A DNA stretch of 19,805 nucleotides from an uncultured Polaromonas sp. (GTDB taxonomy: Bacteria; Pseudomonadota; Gammaproteobacteria; Burkholderiales; Burkholderiaceae). The stretch covers positions 1-19,805 of the forward strand of contig CAMLDT010000044.1 of the NCBI GenBank assembly GCA_946479075.1, written 5' to 3'. The position numbers and the translations under genes were made by a program. The notes below the pieces were generated by a model. That model saw nothing but the letters and a program-made list of their open reading frames with translations. It was not told the DNA's origin and ran no database searches. Below are positions 1-7,110 of this stretch, piece by piece. Within the stretch, counting starts at the first letter, position 1, and every line of letters begins with the position of its first letter.

Positions 1-788
1 TCCAGCGCGCTGCGGCCCAGCGGGGCCAGCGCCTGCTGGCCGATCATCTGCTCGGCCAGACGGGTCTGCCCGCTGCGCAGCCAGGCCACTTCCTCCAGCA
101 CGCCGGCGTCATCGGCCTGCTGCTGCAGGGCGACCGCGTAAGTCCCCGACAGGCGCAGCAACTCGCGGCGGCCAAAAAAGGCCAGCAGGCCGCTGATGCC
201 GAGCGTGAACACCAGATAACCCGCCACGCTCCACAAGGTCGTGCTGCGGGCGTCTTCGCCGCGCTGCTGCAGCAGGCGCTGCTCCGTCACGATAAAGCCG
301 CTGAACTCACGGCGGATCTCGTCGGTCAGGCCCTTGCCGCGGCCGACCCGGATGTCCTGAGCGTAGTCCTGCTTGCTGCGGCGCTTGTCGATGACCTCAC
401 GCGCAAATTCGTTCCACTGCTTTTGCAGGCCTTCAATGCGGTTCAGGCGGTCGAGCTGCGCGTCGTTGTCTGTGACCATGCCCTTCAGGCCGGCCAGCTC
501 CGTCATCATGCGCGAGCGCGCAATTTCGTAGGGCTGCAGGTAGGCTTCGTCACCGGTGATCAGGAAGCCGCGCATGCCGGTTTCCATGTCGATGCTCAGC
601 TTGATGGTTTCGTTGGCGTTGCTGACGACCCGTTGCGTGTGGTCCACCCAGTTGAGGGTGGACAGCAGGGAAAAAATCAGGCCGACAAACAGCAGTGCGC
701 TCAGTGCCCCGATGCCCAGCGGCCAACTGATGTTGCGTTTGAGGATGTTGCGAAAATTTTCCTGATCGATGGAAGCGGTTCCGGGCAT
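1..788 (-). CDS. CHASE3-domain membrane sensor protein (N-terminal part, cut by window edge)
   Basis: The reading frame is open from an ATG at 788 to the left edge, giving about 262 residues of a longer protein. A transmembrane segment at about residues 22-45 is followed by a periplasmic helical region with the CHASE3 hallmark ETGMRGFLITGDE at about 69-81, and a second transmembrane segment at about 184-206. After that comes a cytoplasmic, Gln/Leu-rich helical stretch. An AGAGGA ribosome site lies about 5 bases before the ATG, which fixes the start. CHASE3 proteins are usually histidine kinases, diguanylate cyclases or chemoreceptors that sense unknown extracytoplasmic signals. The output domain is outside the window, so the class cannot be decided; a (hybrid) histidine kinase is my guess. 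The gene follows the alpha/beta hydrolase on the same strand after a 70-base gap, so the two could be co-transcribed. Confidence 0.8.
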   Translation of the reverse strand, partial: MPGTASIDQENFRNILKRNISWPLGIGALSALLFVGLIFSLLSTLNWVDHTQRVVSNANETIKLSIDMETGMRGFLITGDEAYLQPYEIARSRMMTELAGLKGMVTDNDAQLDRLNRIEGLQKQWNEFAREVIDKRRSKQDYAQDIRVGRGKGLTDEIRREFSGFIVTEQRLLQQRGEDARSTTLWSVAGYLVFTLGISGLLAFFGRRELLRLSGTYAVALQQQADDAGVLEEVAWLRSGQTRLAEQMIGQQALAPLGRSAL

Positions 789-858
789 CGGGATCCTCTT
801 GTGGACGCTGCAAAAAGCGTCAAGTTTGCCCTAAAACCCGCCAAATTCGTGTAGGCCG

Positions 859-1830
859 TCATCCCGACAGGAAGTTTTCGATCAGGCTGGCAAGCTGTTC
901 CGGCTGGTCGTGGTGCAGCATGTGGCCGGCGTCCTGAACCAGGGCTGTGGCCAGTTGCGGGACAGACTTCAGGCGCTCGTGGTACTCGGCCAGCGTGTAT
1001 TTGCCCTGCCACCATTTGCCCAGCGAATCGTCCGACGCCTCGATGGCCAGCGTCGGCGCGCTGATGCAGCGGTAAATCTCCAGGACTTCATCGACACGGT
1101 AAAGCTGGGCGTTGGTGATCTTGTGGGCGGCGTCGCCCAGGATGTTCCATTGGCCCTGGTCGTCGGGCGCCGCCCATTGCCGCGCCAGCCAGTCGGCCTT
1201 GTCCTGCGTCAGGCGCGGGTTGGTGCGCATCAGGCGCCGCGCCACGCCGTCGGCATCGGCATAGGCCTTGAGCGCCATGTCGCCGCGGTGCAGGCTTTTG
1301 AGTTCGTCCATCCACTTGGCATAACGGCCGGGCGCCTGGCTGGCCCGCGTGGCCGGCATGCCAAAACCTTCCAGGTTGACCAGCTTGCGGATGCGCGCGG
1401 GCCGCACACCGCTGTAGAGCATGGCCACATTGCCGCCCATGCTGTGGCCGACCAGGTCCACCGGCTGGGCGCTGGCGTAGTGGTCCAGAAGGAAATCGAG
1501 GTCGGCCAGGTAGTCGGGGAACCAGAAGTTATCCGGTGCCCCCACGCTTGACGCTGCATTCGCCTGTTCGTCCTGAGCTTGTCGAAGGATGCCCCGGGTC
1601 CCGGTTTTGCCATAACCGCGCCAGTCGGGTGCAATGATGCTGCGCCCTTGCACGAAGGCGTCGGACAGGGCATCAACAACAAACTGGTAGGACGCGGCCA
1701 CATCCATCCAGCCGTGGACCAAAACAAGGGGGGGCAGGGTGCTTATGGCCTCGCCCCAGTGGCGCACGTGGTAGTTGATGCCGCGTATAGGGACAAACTC
1801 GCTGCGGGAGAGGCGTTTTTCTTTGTACAT
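859..1830 (-). CDS. Alpha/beta hydrolase fold protein
   Basis: About 323 residues. The fold's marks are visible in order: the oxyanion-hole region LVLVHGWMD near residue 40, the nucleophile elbow GHSMGG with Ser near 130, a candidate acid in EASDDS near 266, and the catalytic His in AGHMLHH near 303. The substrate is unknown; it is probably a soluble esterase- or epoxide-hydrolase-like enzyme. Residues about 79-98 are unusual: between the conserved GYGKTG and FWFPDYLADLD blocks sits a segment encoded by a short repetitive DNA element (see the repeat at 1538-1590). ATG at 1830 is chosen; a GTG at 1836 would add two residues. Neither has a clear ribosome site. The start faces the synthetase start with 7 bases between them. 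The pairing with an acyl-CoA synthetase suggests a role in acyl ester or lipid metabolism, but that is inference. Confidence 0.85.
   Translation of the reverse strand: MYKEKRLSRSEFVPIRGINYHVRHWGEAISTLPPLVLVHGWMDVAASYQFVVDALSDAFVQGRSIIAPDWRGYGKTGTRGILRQAQDEQANAASSVGAPDNFWFPDYLADLDFLLDHYASAQPVDLVGHSMGGNVAMLYSGVRPARIRKLVNLEGFGMPATRASQAPGRYAKWMDELKSLHRGDMALKAYADADGVARRLMRTNPRLTQDKADWLARQWAAPDDQGQWNILGDAAHKITNAQLYRVDEVLEIYRCISAPTLAIEASDDSLGKWWQGKYTLAEYHERLKSVPQLATALVQDAGHMLHHDQPEQLASLIENFLSG
1538..1590 (-). repeat. Short dispersed repeat inserted in frame in the hydrolase gene
   Basis: Positions 1566-1590 carry GTTCGTCCTGAGCTTG followed by TCGAAGGAT, a sequence I recognise as a frequent intergenic repeat in proteobacterial genomes (on the other strand it contains TTCGACAAGCTCAGGA). 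Positions 1538-1549, read on the minus strand, are AAGCGTGGGGGC, the same 12 bases that end the repeat inside the neighbouring synthetase gene at 3139-3150. The whole stretch is translated in the hydrolase as about 20 extra residues and keeps the frame open. Confidence 0.65.
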
Positions 1831-1837
1831 TGACACG

Positions 1838-3799
1838 ATGATAAAGAGACTTACCCCGCGGCGCAGTCAAGGCAGGGACAAAGCCGCCGCGCCGGCCACC
1901 GATGCGTATGCCGCCCTGCACCAGGGCTTTCGCTGGCAGGTGGACACCCACTTCAATATCGCGCAGGTCTGTTGCCGGCGCTGGGCCGATGCGCCGGATG
2001 CTACTGAAAGAATAGCTGTCCACGCCCACCAGCCGGGGGCTGCGGGAACTTTTTATACATATTCACAATTGCAGCAGGCGGCCGATGCGCTCAGCCACGC
2101 GCTGGTGCAGCTCAGTGTGAAGCGCGGCGACCGCGTGGCCATCGTGATGCCCCAGCGGTTCGAAACGGCGGTGGCCTACATGGCGGTGTTCCAGATGGGC
2201 GCGGTGGCGATGCCGCTGTCCATGCTGTTCGGCCCCGAGGCGCTGGAGTACCGCCTGCAGGACAGCGACGCGGTGCTGGCGATCTGTGACGAAAGTTCGA
2301 TGGACAACATCCAGGCGGTGCGCAGCCGTTGCCCGGCCCTGCGCACTGTGATGGCCGCCGGTTCGGCCGTGGGCCAAGGGGATGTGGACTACGCCACAGC
2401 CCTGGCCGCGCAGCAGCGCGCCTTCACCGCAGTTAAAACCAAAGCCGATGACGCGGCCATCCTGATCTACACCAGCGGCACCACTGGCCCGCCCAAGGGC
2501 GCGCTGCTGGCGCATCGTGCGCTGATCGGCAACCTGCCGGGTTTTGTCTGCAGCCAGAACTGGTTTGGGTTCAACCCTTACACGGACCGCCAGACTCCCT
2601 CCCCCGTGCGGGGGAGGGCAGGGGTGGGGGCGAACACAAAAAGGGCAACGCCCAGCAAGGGTGACCAGAACACGTCAGTGTTCTGGTCACCCGCAGACTG
2701 GGCCTGGACCGGTGGTCTGATGGACGCCCTGTTGCCGACCCTGTATTTCGGCCGGCCCATCGTGGCCTTCAACGGGCGCTTCAGCCCGGAGCTGGCTTTC
2801 AGCCTGATGCAGCAGCACGGCGTGACCCACACGTTTTTGTTTCCGACGGCGCTCAAGGCCATGATGAAGGCCTACCCGCATCCGCTGCGCCACTTCCGGC
2901 TCCAGCTGCAAGCCATGATGAGTGCCGGTGAGGCAGTCGGCGACGCGGTGTTTGCCTGGTGCCGCGATGAGCTCGGGGTCGTGGTCAACGAGATGTTCGG
3001 CCAGACCGAGATCAACTACATCGTGGGAAATTGCAGCATGAATCGCTCCCTGCCGGAGGCAACTGCTGCCGCCGCAGCGCAGGGCCGCCCCAAGCAAGGC
3101 ACGGCCCCCTCGGGAGGCAGCGCATTACACGAAGTGAAAAGCGTGGGGGCTGTCGGATGGCCAGCCCGGCCGGGCAGCATGGGCAAGGGCTACCCCGGGC
3201 ACCGGGTGGCGGTGATCGATGACGACGGCAAGGAGTGTGCGGTGGGCGTGCCGGGCGATGTGGCGGTGAACCGCTTCGACATCCACGGCGATCCGGACCC
3301 GATTTTTTTCCTGGGGTACTGGAAGAAAGACGAGGCCACCCAGGCCAAATTCACCGGCGACTGGTGCCGCACCGGCGACGTGGCCACACGCGACGCCGAC
3401 GGCTACCTCTGGTACCAGGGCCGCGCCGACGATGTGTTCAAGGCGGCCGGCTACCGCATCGGCCCCGGTGAAATCGAGAACTGCCTGGTCAAGCACCCCG
3501 CCGTGGCCAACGCCGCGGTGGTGCCCAAGCCCGACCGCGAACGCGGCGCACTGGTCAAGGCCTATGTGGTGCTTGCTCCTGATTTCATAGCTGCTCGCGC
3601 CCGCCAGACGGGGGCTGAGGCCCGATTTGATGCTGAACTGGTGGTCCAGTTGCAGGATCACGTGCGTGGCCTGCTGGCACCGTATGAATACCCCAAGGAG
3701 ATCGAATTCATCGACGCCCTGCCGATGACTACCACCGGTAAGGTCCAGCGCCGCGTGTTGCGGCTGCAGGAAGAAGAGCGTTTCCGCCGCGCAGGCTGA
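1838..3799 (+). CDS. AMP-dependent acyl-CoA synthetase (ACSM/acetyl-CoA synthetase-like) with in-frame repeat insertions
   Basis: An adenylate-forming enzyme of about 653 residues that should activate a carboxylic acid with ATP and join it to CoA. The AMP-binding loop YTSGTTGPPKG is at about 211-221, the NEMFGQTE block near 388, GDWCRTGD near 507, the hinge region GYLWYQGRADDVFKAAGYRIGP just after it, and the C-terminal catalytic Lys in TTGKVQRR near 635. All core motifs are intact, so the enzyme is probably active. It is about 100 residues longer than I expect for this family. The excess falls in three blocks (about 250-286, 401-438 and 579-595) that are encoded by repetitive, hairpin-forming DNA. 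The native flanks can be read around each, for example NYIVGNCS before and GWPARPGSMGKGYPGH after the second. ATG at 1838 is chosen because family homology begins about 25 residues later; no strong ribosome site is seen. The gene ends in a strong terminator shared with the convergent lipoprotein gene. Confidence 0.9.
   Translation: MIKRLTPRRSQGRDKAAAPATDAYAALHQGFRWQVDTHFNIAQVCCRRWADAPDATERIAVHAHQPGAAGTFYTYSQLQQAADALSHALVQLSVKRGDRVAIVMPQRFETAVAYMAVFQMGAVAMPLSMLFGPEALEYRLQDSDAVLAICDESSMDNIQAVRSRCPALRTVMAAGSAVGQGDVDYATALAAQQRAFTAVKTKADDAAILIYTSGTTGPPKGALLAHRALIGNLPGFVCSQNWFGFNPYTDRQTPSPVRGRAGVGANTKRATPSKGDQNTSVFWSPADWAWTGGLMDALLPTLYFGRPIVAFNGRFSPELAFSLMQQHGVTHTFLFPTALKAMMKAYPHPLRHFRLQLQAMMSAGEAVGDAVFAWCRDELGVVVNEMFGQTEINYIVGNCSMNRSLPEATAAAAAQGRPKQGTAPSGGSALHEVKSVGAVGWPARPGSMGKGYPGHRVAVIDDDGKECAVGVPGDVAVNRFDIHGDPDPIFFLGYWKKDEATQAKFTGDWCRTGDVATRDADGYLWYQGRADDVFKAAGYRIGPGEIENCLVKHPAVANAAVVPKPDRERGALVKAYVVLAPDFIAARARQTGAEARFDAELVVQLQDHVRGLLAPYEYPKEIEFIDALPMTTTGKVQRRVLRLQEEERFRRAG
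2591..2692 (+). repeat. Palindromic repeat element in the synthetase gene, insertion 1
   Basis: This stretch has two hairpins. Positions 2597-2605 (CCCTCCCCC) pair perfectly with 2610-2618 (GGGGGAGGG) around a GTGC loop, followed by GGCAGGGGTGGGGGCG, a motif I know as a common proteobacterial intergenic repeat. A second, perfect 15-bp inverted repeat lies at 2659-2692. The element is read through in frame as roughly 35 residues with no similarity to the family, between FGFNPY and VFWSPADWAWTGG. Confidence 0.75.
2659..2692. repeat. Perfect 15-bp inverted repeat with 4-base loop
   Basis: GGGTGACCAGAACAC at 2659-2673 is the exact reverse complement of GTGTTCTGGTCACCC at 2678-2692, with GTCA between. 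It lies at the right end of the first insertion in the synthetase gene. No T-run follows, so it is not a standard terminator, and it sits in the middle of a coding region. Confidence 0.85.
3045..3150 (+). repeat. Palindromic repeat element in the synthetase gene, insertion 2
   Basis: Between codons for NYIVGNCS and GWPARPGS lies a GC-rich stretch with at least two hairpins: GCTGC (3065-3069) with GCAGC (3074-3078), and GGGCCG (3082-3087) with CGGCCC (3102-3107). CTGCCGGAGGC near its left end and CCCTCGGGAGGCAG near its right end are features of a repeat that I recall as frequent between genes in Comamonadaceae. It adds about 37 residues, rich in Ala and Gly, and keeps the frame. Its end AAGCGTGGGGGC (3139-3150) is shared with the repeat in the hydrolase gene. 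Confidence 0.7.
3575..3625 (-). repeat. Dispersed GCCC-N9-GGGC repeat, copy C (inside the synthetase gene)
   Basis: On the minus strand this reads AGCCCCCGTCTGGCGGGC, then GCGAGCAGCTATGAAATC and AGGAGC. It is nearly identical to copy B at 17040-17090 and clearly related to copy A at 13697-13744. The hairpin arms are 3599-3602 and 3612-3615 with a 9-base loop. Here the repeat is translated on its opposite strand as APDFIAARARQTGAEAR, an insertion near residue 585 of the synthetase. Confidence 0.85.
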
Positions 3800-3815
3800 A
3801 CAGCGCGACCCAAAG

Positions 3816-3843
3816 AAAAAGCACCCCGAGGGGTGCTTTTTTT
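3816..3843. terminator. Bidirectional intrinsic terminator
   Basis: AAAAAGCACCCC at 3816-3827 pairs with GGGGTGCTTTTT at 3830-3841, continuing into a T-run. An A-run on one side and a T-run on the other make it work in both directions. It lies between the convergent synthetase (+) and OmpA-like lipoprotein (-) genes. Confidence 0.92.
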
Positions 3844-3861
3844 CCGGCTGAGGTGAACCGA

Positions 3862-4521
3862 TCAGCGCGGCGAAGCCTGAACCGGCTCGGCAACGTAAAT
3901 CTCGACGCGGCGGTTCTTGGCGCGGCCGGCTTCGGTGCTGTTGTCAGCCACGGGCTGGCGTGAGCCGGCGCCATCGGTGCCGATGCGGTTGGCGGCCACA
4001 CCGCGTGCCACCAGGTAGTTGCGCGTGCTGTTGGCGCGGTCCATGGACAGCGGGTTGTTGATGGCATCGGTGCCGGTGCTGTCGGTGTGGCCGATGATGG
4101 TCACGGTGGTCACCGGATTCTGGTTCAGACTGGTGGCGAACTGGTTCAGGATGGGCGCGAAGCTGGCGCTGATGTCCGAACGGCCGGTGGCAAACGAGAT
4201 GTCCGAAGGAATGTCGAGCTTGAGGCGGTTGTCCGCGGTCTGGCTCACGGCCACACCGGTGCCGACCGTGGCCTGCTCCATGGCGGCCTTTTGTTGCTGC
4301 ATGCGCTGCGACCACAGATAGCCGCCGCCTGCGCCCACCGCGCCGCCGAGAACGGCGCCGGTGGCTGCACCTTTGGAGCCGCCCGTGGCAGCGCCGAGGA
4401 CGGCACCGGCCACTGCGCCGATGCCGGCGCCCTTGGCTGTGCCTTGCTGGGTTTCACTCATGTTGGCGCAGCCTGTCATCAGGAGGGCGGCACAGGTGAG
4501 GGAGGTGAGGGCGAGTTTCAT
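3862..4521 (-). CDS. OmpA-family outer membrane lipoprotein with glycine zipper (YiaD-like)
   Basis: A 219-residue lipoprotein. A signal peptide ends in the lipobox LMTGC with the lipidated Cys at 18; the next residue is Ala, so outer membrane sorting is expected. Residues about 33-75 are a Gly/Ala-rich glycine zipper (GAGIGAVAGAVLGAATGG and a second run). Residues about 105-215 are an OmpA C-terminal domain with GHTDSTG and NRRVEI, which carry the Asp and Arg that bind diaminopimelate in peptidoglycan. The layout matches E. coli YiaD. The start at 4521 is preceded by CAGGAG at normal spacing and makes the signal peptide begin at MKLAL; a longer upstream frame has no support. It likely links the outer membrane to the cell wall. 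Confidence 0.92.
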   Translation of the reverse strand: MKLALTSLTCAALLMTGCANMSETQQGTAKGAGIGAVAGAVLGAATGGSKGAATGAVLGGAVGAGGGYLWSQRMQQQKAAMEQATVGTGVAVSQTADNRLKLDIPSDISFATGRSDISASFAPILNQFATSLNQNPVTTVTIIGHTDSTGTDAINNPLSMDRANSTRNYLVARGVAANRIGTDGAGSRQPVADNSTEAGRAKNRRVEIYVAEPVQASPR

Positions 4522-4750
4522 GGAGTTCTCCTGGAAAGTTTTTTGGGGAAAGCACGCGAAGCGGCTTGGTGTGCACGGATGGTAGAACGGGCAGGGCGCC
4601 AGGCATGTAAGGCAAATGCCCGACACGCTGAGCGGCGGCGACCTATCCCGGCAGCCTTCACCGCCAGCCTTTAAACTAGTCCCGATGCGCCCGGCGTCTG
4701 GCCTGGCGCGCCTTTTTTTCATCTGTTTTCATCTGTCTTCCACACCATCC

Positions 4751-5815
4751 ATGAACAAAGTCCAACTCGGCAGCAGTGAGCTGCAGGTCACCCCCATTTG
4801 TCTCGGCACCATGACCTTCGGCGAGCAGGTCGATGAAGCCACGGCCCACGCCATTCTTGACCGCTCGCTGGAGCGCGGCGTCAATTTCCTCGACGCGGCA
4901 GAAATGTATTCGGTGCCGGCGCGCGCTGAAACCTTTGGCGCCACGGAAACCATCATTGGCCGCTGGCTGGCCAGCCGGCCCGGGGCCCGCAGCAACATGG
5001 TGGTGGCGACCAAGGTGGCCGGCCCGGCGCGCGGCATGGACTGGATTCGCAAGGGCAGCCCGGACCTGACGGGCCAGGACATCGTGCAGGCCTGCGAGGA
5101 CAGCCTCAGGCGCCTGCAGACCGAGACGATTGATCTCTACCAGATCCACTGGCCCGCGCGCCATGTGCCGGCCTTCGGCATGGCCTACTTCGATCCGGCC
5201 AAGGACAAGCCGGTTACCAGTATTCACCACCAGCTTGAAGCCCTGTCCGGCCTGGTCAAGGCCGGCAAGGTGCGCGCCATCGGCCTGTCCAATGAAACGC
5301 CTTATGGCGTGCACGAGTTTGTGCGCCTGGCCGACCAGCATGGCCTGGCCAAGATCGCAACCGTGCAAAACCCGTTCTGCCTGGTCAACCGCACGGTGGA
5401 AAACGGCCTCGACGAAACCATGCACCGGCTCGGGGTGTCGCTGCTGGCCTATTCGCCGCTGGGTTTCGGCCTGTTGACCGGCAAGTACGACCAGAGCGGA
5501 ACCAGCGGCGATGGCGCCCCCGGTGATGCGCGCATTGCGAAGTACGAGTCGGTGCGCAAGCAGCGCTGGGGCCGGCCCGAGGCGCTGGCGGCCGCGCGCC
5601 GCTACAACGCGCTGGCGCGCGAGCACGGCCTGACGCCCACGCAACTGGCGCTGGCCTTTTGCTACACCAAATGGCAGGTCGCCAGCACCATCATCGGCGT
5701 GACCTCGGTCGCGCAGCTCGACGAGAACCTGGACGCCTGGGGCACGACACTGTCCCCCGAACTGCTGGGTGAGATCGACAAAATCCGCTGGGACGCGCGG
5801 GACCCCGCGCTCTGA
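4751..5815 (+). CDS. tas: Aldo/keto reductase, Tas family
   Basis: A 354-residue NADPH-dependent oxidoreductase of the aldo/keto reductase superfamily. It follows E. coli Tas closely by eye: LGTMTFGEQ near residue 17, AEMYSVPARAETFGATE near 55 with the catalytic Asp and Tyr (DAAEMY), LDLYQIHWP near 133, SNETPYGVHEF near 181, and the cofactor-binding C-terminal part with LLAYSPLGFGLLTGKY. Its physiological substrate is not known; E. coli Tas was found as a suppressor of tyrosine starvation. The start MNKVQLGSSELQVTP is chosen because family homology starts there. No good ribosome site is visible. The gene is divergent from the lipoprotein gene and upstream of ybaK. Confidence 0.9.
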   Translation: MNKVQLGSSELQVTPICLGTMTFGEQVDEATAHAILDRSLERGVNFLDAAEMYSVPARAETFGATETIIGRWLASRPGARSNMVVATKVAGPARGMDWIRKGSPDLTGQDIVQACEDSLRRLQTETIDLYQIHWPARHVPAFGMAYFDPAKDKPVTSIHHQLEALSGLVKAGKVRAIGLSNETPYGVHEFVRLADQHGLAKIATVQNPFCLVNRTVENGLDETMHRLGVSLLAYSPLGFGLLTGKYDQSGTSGDGAPGDARIAKYESVRKQRWGRPEALAAARRYNALAREHGLTPTQLALAFCYTKWQVASTIIGVTSVAQLDENLDAWGTTLSPELLGEIDKIRWDARDPAL

Positions 5816-5818
5816 ATA

Positions 5819-5896
5819 TGACTTCCCCCGAAGCGCCTTCGGCGCCTCCACCCAGGGGGCGCCATCTGCGGCCCGGCAAAGCCGGTTCCGCGCTGG
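5819..5896 (+). repeat. GC-rich repeat with two hairpins between tas and ybaK
   Basis: GCGCC (5833-5837) pairs with GGCGC (5841-5845) around TTC, CCCCC (5825-5829) can pair with GGGGG (5855-5859), and CCGGC (5873-5877) pairs with GCCGG (5881-5885) around AAA. I recognise the overall sequence as a repeat that recurs between genes in Comamonadaceae. It fills the gap after the tas stop and ends just before the ybaK ribosome site. No T-run follows, so termination would be weak. Confidence 0.7.
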
Positions 5897-5917
5897 CACT
5901 TGAACGGAGGCGGCGCA

Positions 5918-6409
5918 GTGAGTAAGAAGGACCACGTGTCTGAGACCCCGGCGACGCAGATGTTGAAAGCGGCGGGGGTCGCCTTCACCGAACACCCCTA
6001 CGAGTACCTGGAGCACGGCGGGGCGCAGCACAGCGCCGAGGTGCTGGGTTTTGATCCTTTCACCGTGGTCAAGACGCTGGTGATGCAGGACCAGGATGCC
6101 AGGCCGCTGCTGGTGCTGATGCACGGCAACCGCAAGGTCTCGACCAAAAACCTGGCGCGCCAGATCGGCGCCAAGTCGGTCGAGCCCTGCAAGCCCGAGG
6201 TCGCCAACCGCCACAGTGGTTACCTGGTCGGCGGGACGTCCCCCTTCGGCACGCGCAAGGCCATGCCGGTGTATGTCGAGGAAAGCATCCTGGCGTTGCC
6301 TAAAATTGCGATCAATGGCGGGCGGCGCGGCTACCTGGTCGGCATCGCACCGCAGGCTTGCGTTGATCTGCTGGGTGCAAAATCCGTCCACTGCGCGCTG
6401 GAAGACTGA
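5918..6409 (+). CDS. ybaK: YbaK/EbsC-type aminoacyl-tRNA deacylase (Cys-tRNA(Pro) deacylase-like)
   Basis: A 163-residue protein of the YbaK/ProX editing family. Family members hydrolyse mischarged tRNAs such as Cys-tRNA(Pro), acting in trans with prolyl-tRNA synthetase. Visible blocks are TPATQMLKAAGVAFTEHPYEY at the N-terminus, FDPFTVVKTLVM, VSTKNLARQIGAKSVEPCKPEVANRHSGYLVGGTSPFG, and NGGRRGYLVGI near the C-terminus. GTG at 5918 is chosen because GGAGG lies 7 bases upstream; a TTG at 5900 has no such signal. plsY follows after 35 bases on the same strand, so the two are probably co-transcribed. Confidence 0.9.
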   Translation: MSKKDHVSETPATQMLKAAGVAFTEHPYEYLEHGGAQHSAEVLGFDPFTVVKTLVMQDQDARPLLVLMHGNRKVSTKNLARQIGAKSVEPCKPEVANRHSGYLVGGTSPFGTRKAMPVYVEESILALPKIAINGGRRGYLVGIAPQACVDLLGAKSVHCALED

Positions 6410-6444
6410 CGTCGATAAAAAACAGGCTTTGTTGAGGAGACACC

Positions 6445-7077
6445 ATGGACTACCTTTATCCCGCCCTTGCCGTGCTTGCGGCCTACCTCTTAGGCTCGCT
6501 GTCGTTTGCCGTCATTGTCAGCCGGGTGATGGGCTTGAACGATCCGCGCAGCTACGGCAGCAAGAACCCCGGCGCCACCAACGTGCTGCGTTCAGGCAAC
6601 AAGGCGGCGGCCGTGGCGACCTTGCTGCTCGATGCACTCAAGGGCTGGCTGCCGATGGCGCTGGTCAGCGCCTTTGGCCGGGATCACGGCCTGCACGAAG
6701 GCACGCTGGCGGCGGTCGGCCTGGCGGCTTTCATCGGCCACCTGTACCCGGTGTTTTTCAAATTTGAAGGCGGCAAGGGCGTGGCCACGGCCGCCGGCGT
6801 GCTGTTTGGTGTGCACTGGGTGTTGGGGCTGGCCACGCTGGCCACCTGGGTGATCGTGGCGTTTTTCTCGCGCTACTCGTCGCTGGCCTCGCTGGCCTGC
6901 GCCCTGTTTGCGCCCTGGTACTACCTGGTGGGCGACCGGGCCTTCTGGTATGTGGACAAAACCATGGCGCTGGCGATTGTGGTGATGAGTGCCTTTCTGT
7001 TTTTCCGGCACCGCGAAAACATCAACAAGCTGCTCAAGGGCAAGGAATCCAGGCTGGGCAGCAAGTCCAGGGGCTGA
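6445..7077 (+). CDS. plsY: Glycerol-3-phosphate acyltransferase PlsY
   Basis: A 210-residue polytopic inner membrane protein that transfers an acyl group from acyl-phosphate to glycerol-3-phosphate, the first step of phospholipid synthesis. Family motifs are present: [11 protein letters not shown] near residue 18, the glycine-rich [14 protein letters not shown] near 40, DALKGWLP near 65 and [21 protein letters not shown] near 95. About five hydrophobic segments can be seen. The length is normal. GAGGAGA just upstream of the ATG is a good ribosome site. It converges with the protease gene at 7111. Confidence 0.95.
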   Translation: MDYLYPALAVLAAYLLGSLSFAVIVSRVMGLNDPRSYGSKNPGATNVLRSGNKAAAVATLLLDALKGWLPMALVSAFGRDHGLHEGTLAAVGLAAFIGHLYPVFFKFEGGKGVATAAGVLFGVHWVLGLATLATWVIVAFFSRYSSLASLACALFAPWYYLVGDRAFWYVDKTMALAIVVMSAFLFFRHRENINKLLKGKESRLGSKSRG

Positions 7078-7085
7078 GCCTGGCC

Positions 7086-7105
7086 GCGGGCGCGGGCGCG
7101 GGCGC
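7086..7105. repeat. Short GCGGGC tandem repeat
   Basis: About 3.3 copies of the hexamer GCGGGC lie in the 33-base gap between the convergent plsY and protease genes. No clear terminator is seen in this gap. Confidence 0.7.
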
Positions 7106-7110
7106 AGGCC

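Noticed and set aside
4687..4720. Terminator-like GC-rich stretch with a T-run (GCGCC...GGCGC, then TTTTTTT) before tas
   Set aside because: The stem is only 5 bp with a 13-base loop and is separated from the T-run by three bases. An attenuator in the tas leader is possible but too weak to call.
4676..6391. Long minus-strand open frame (571 codons) opposite tas and ybaK
   Set aside because: It is antisense to two clear genes, its protein is rich in His, Arg, Gly and Gln as expected of a GC-rich shadow frame, and it has no recognisable domain.
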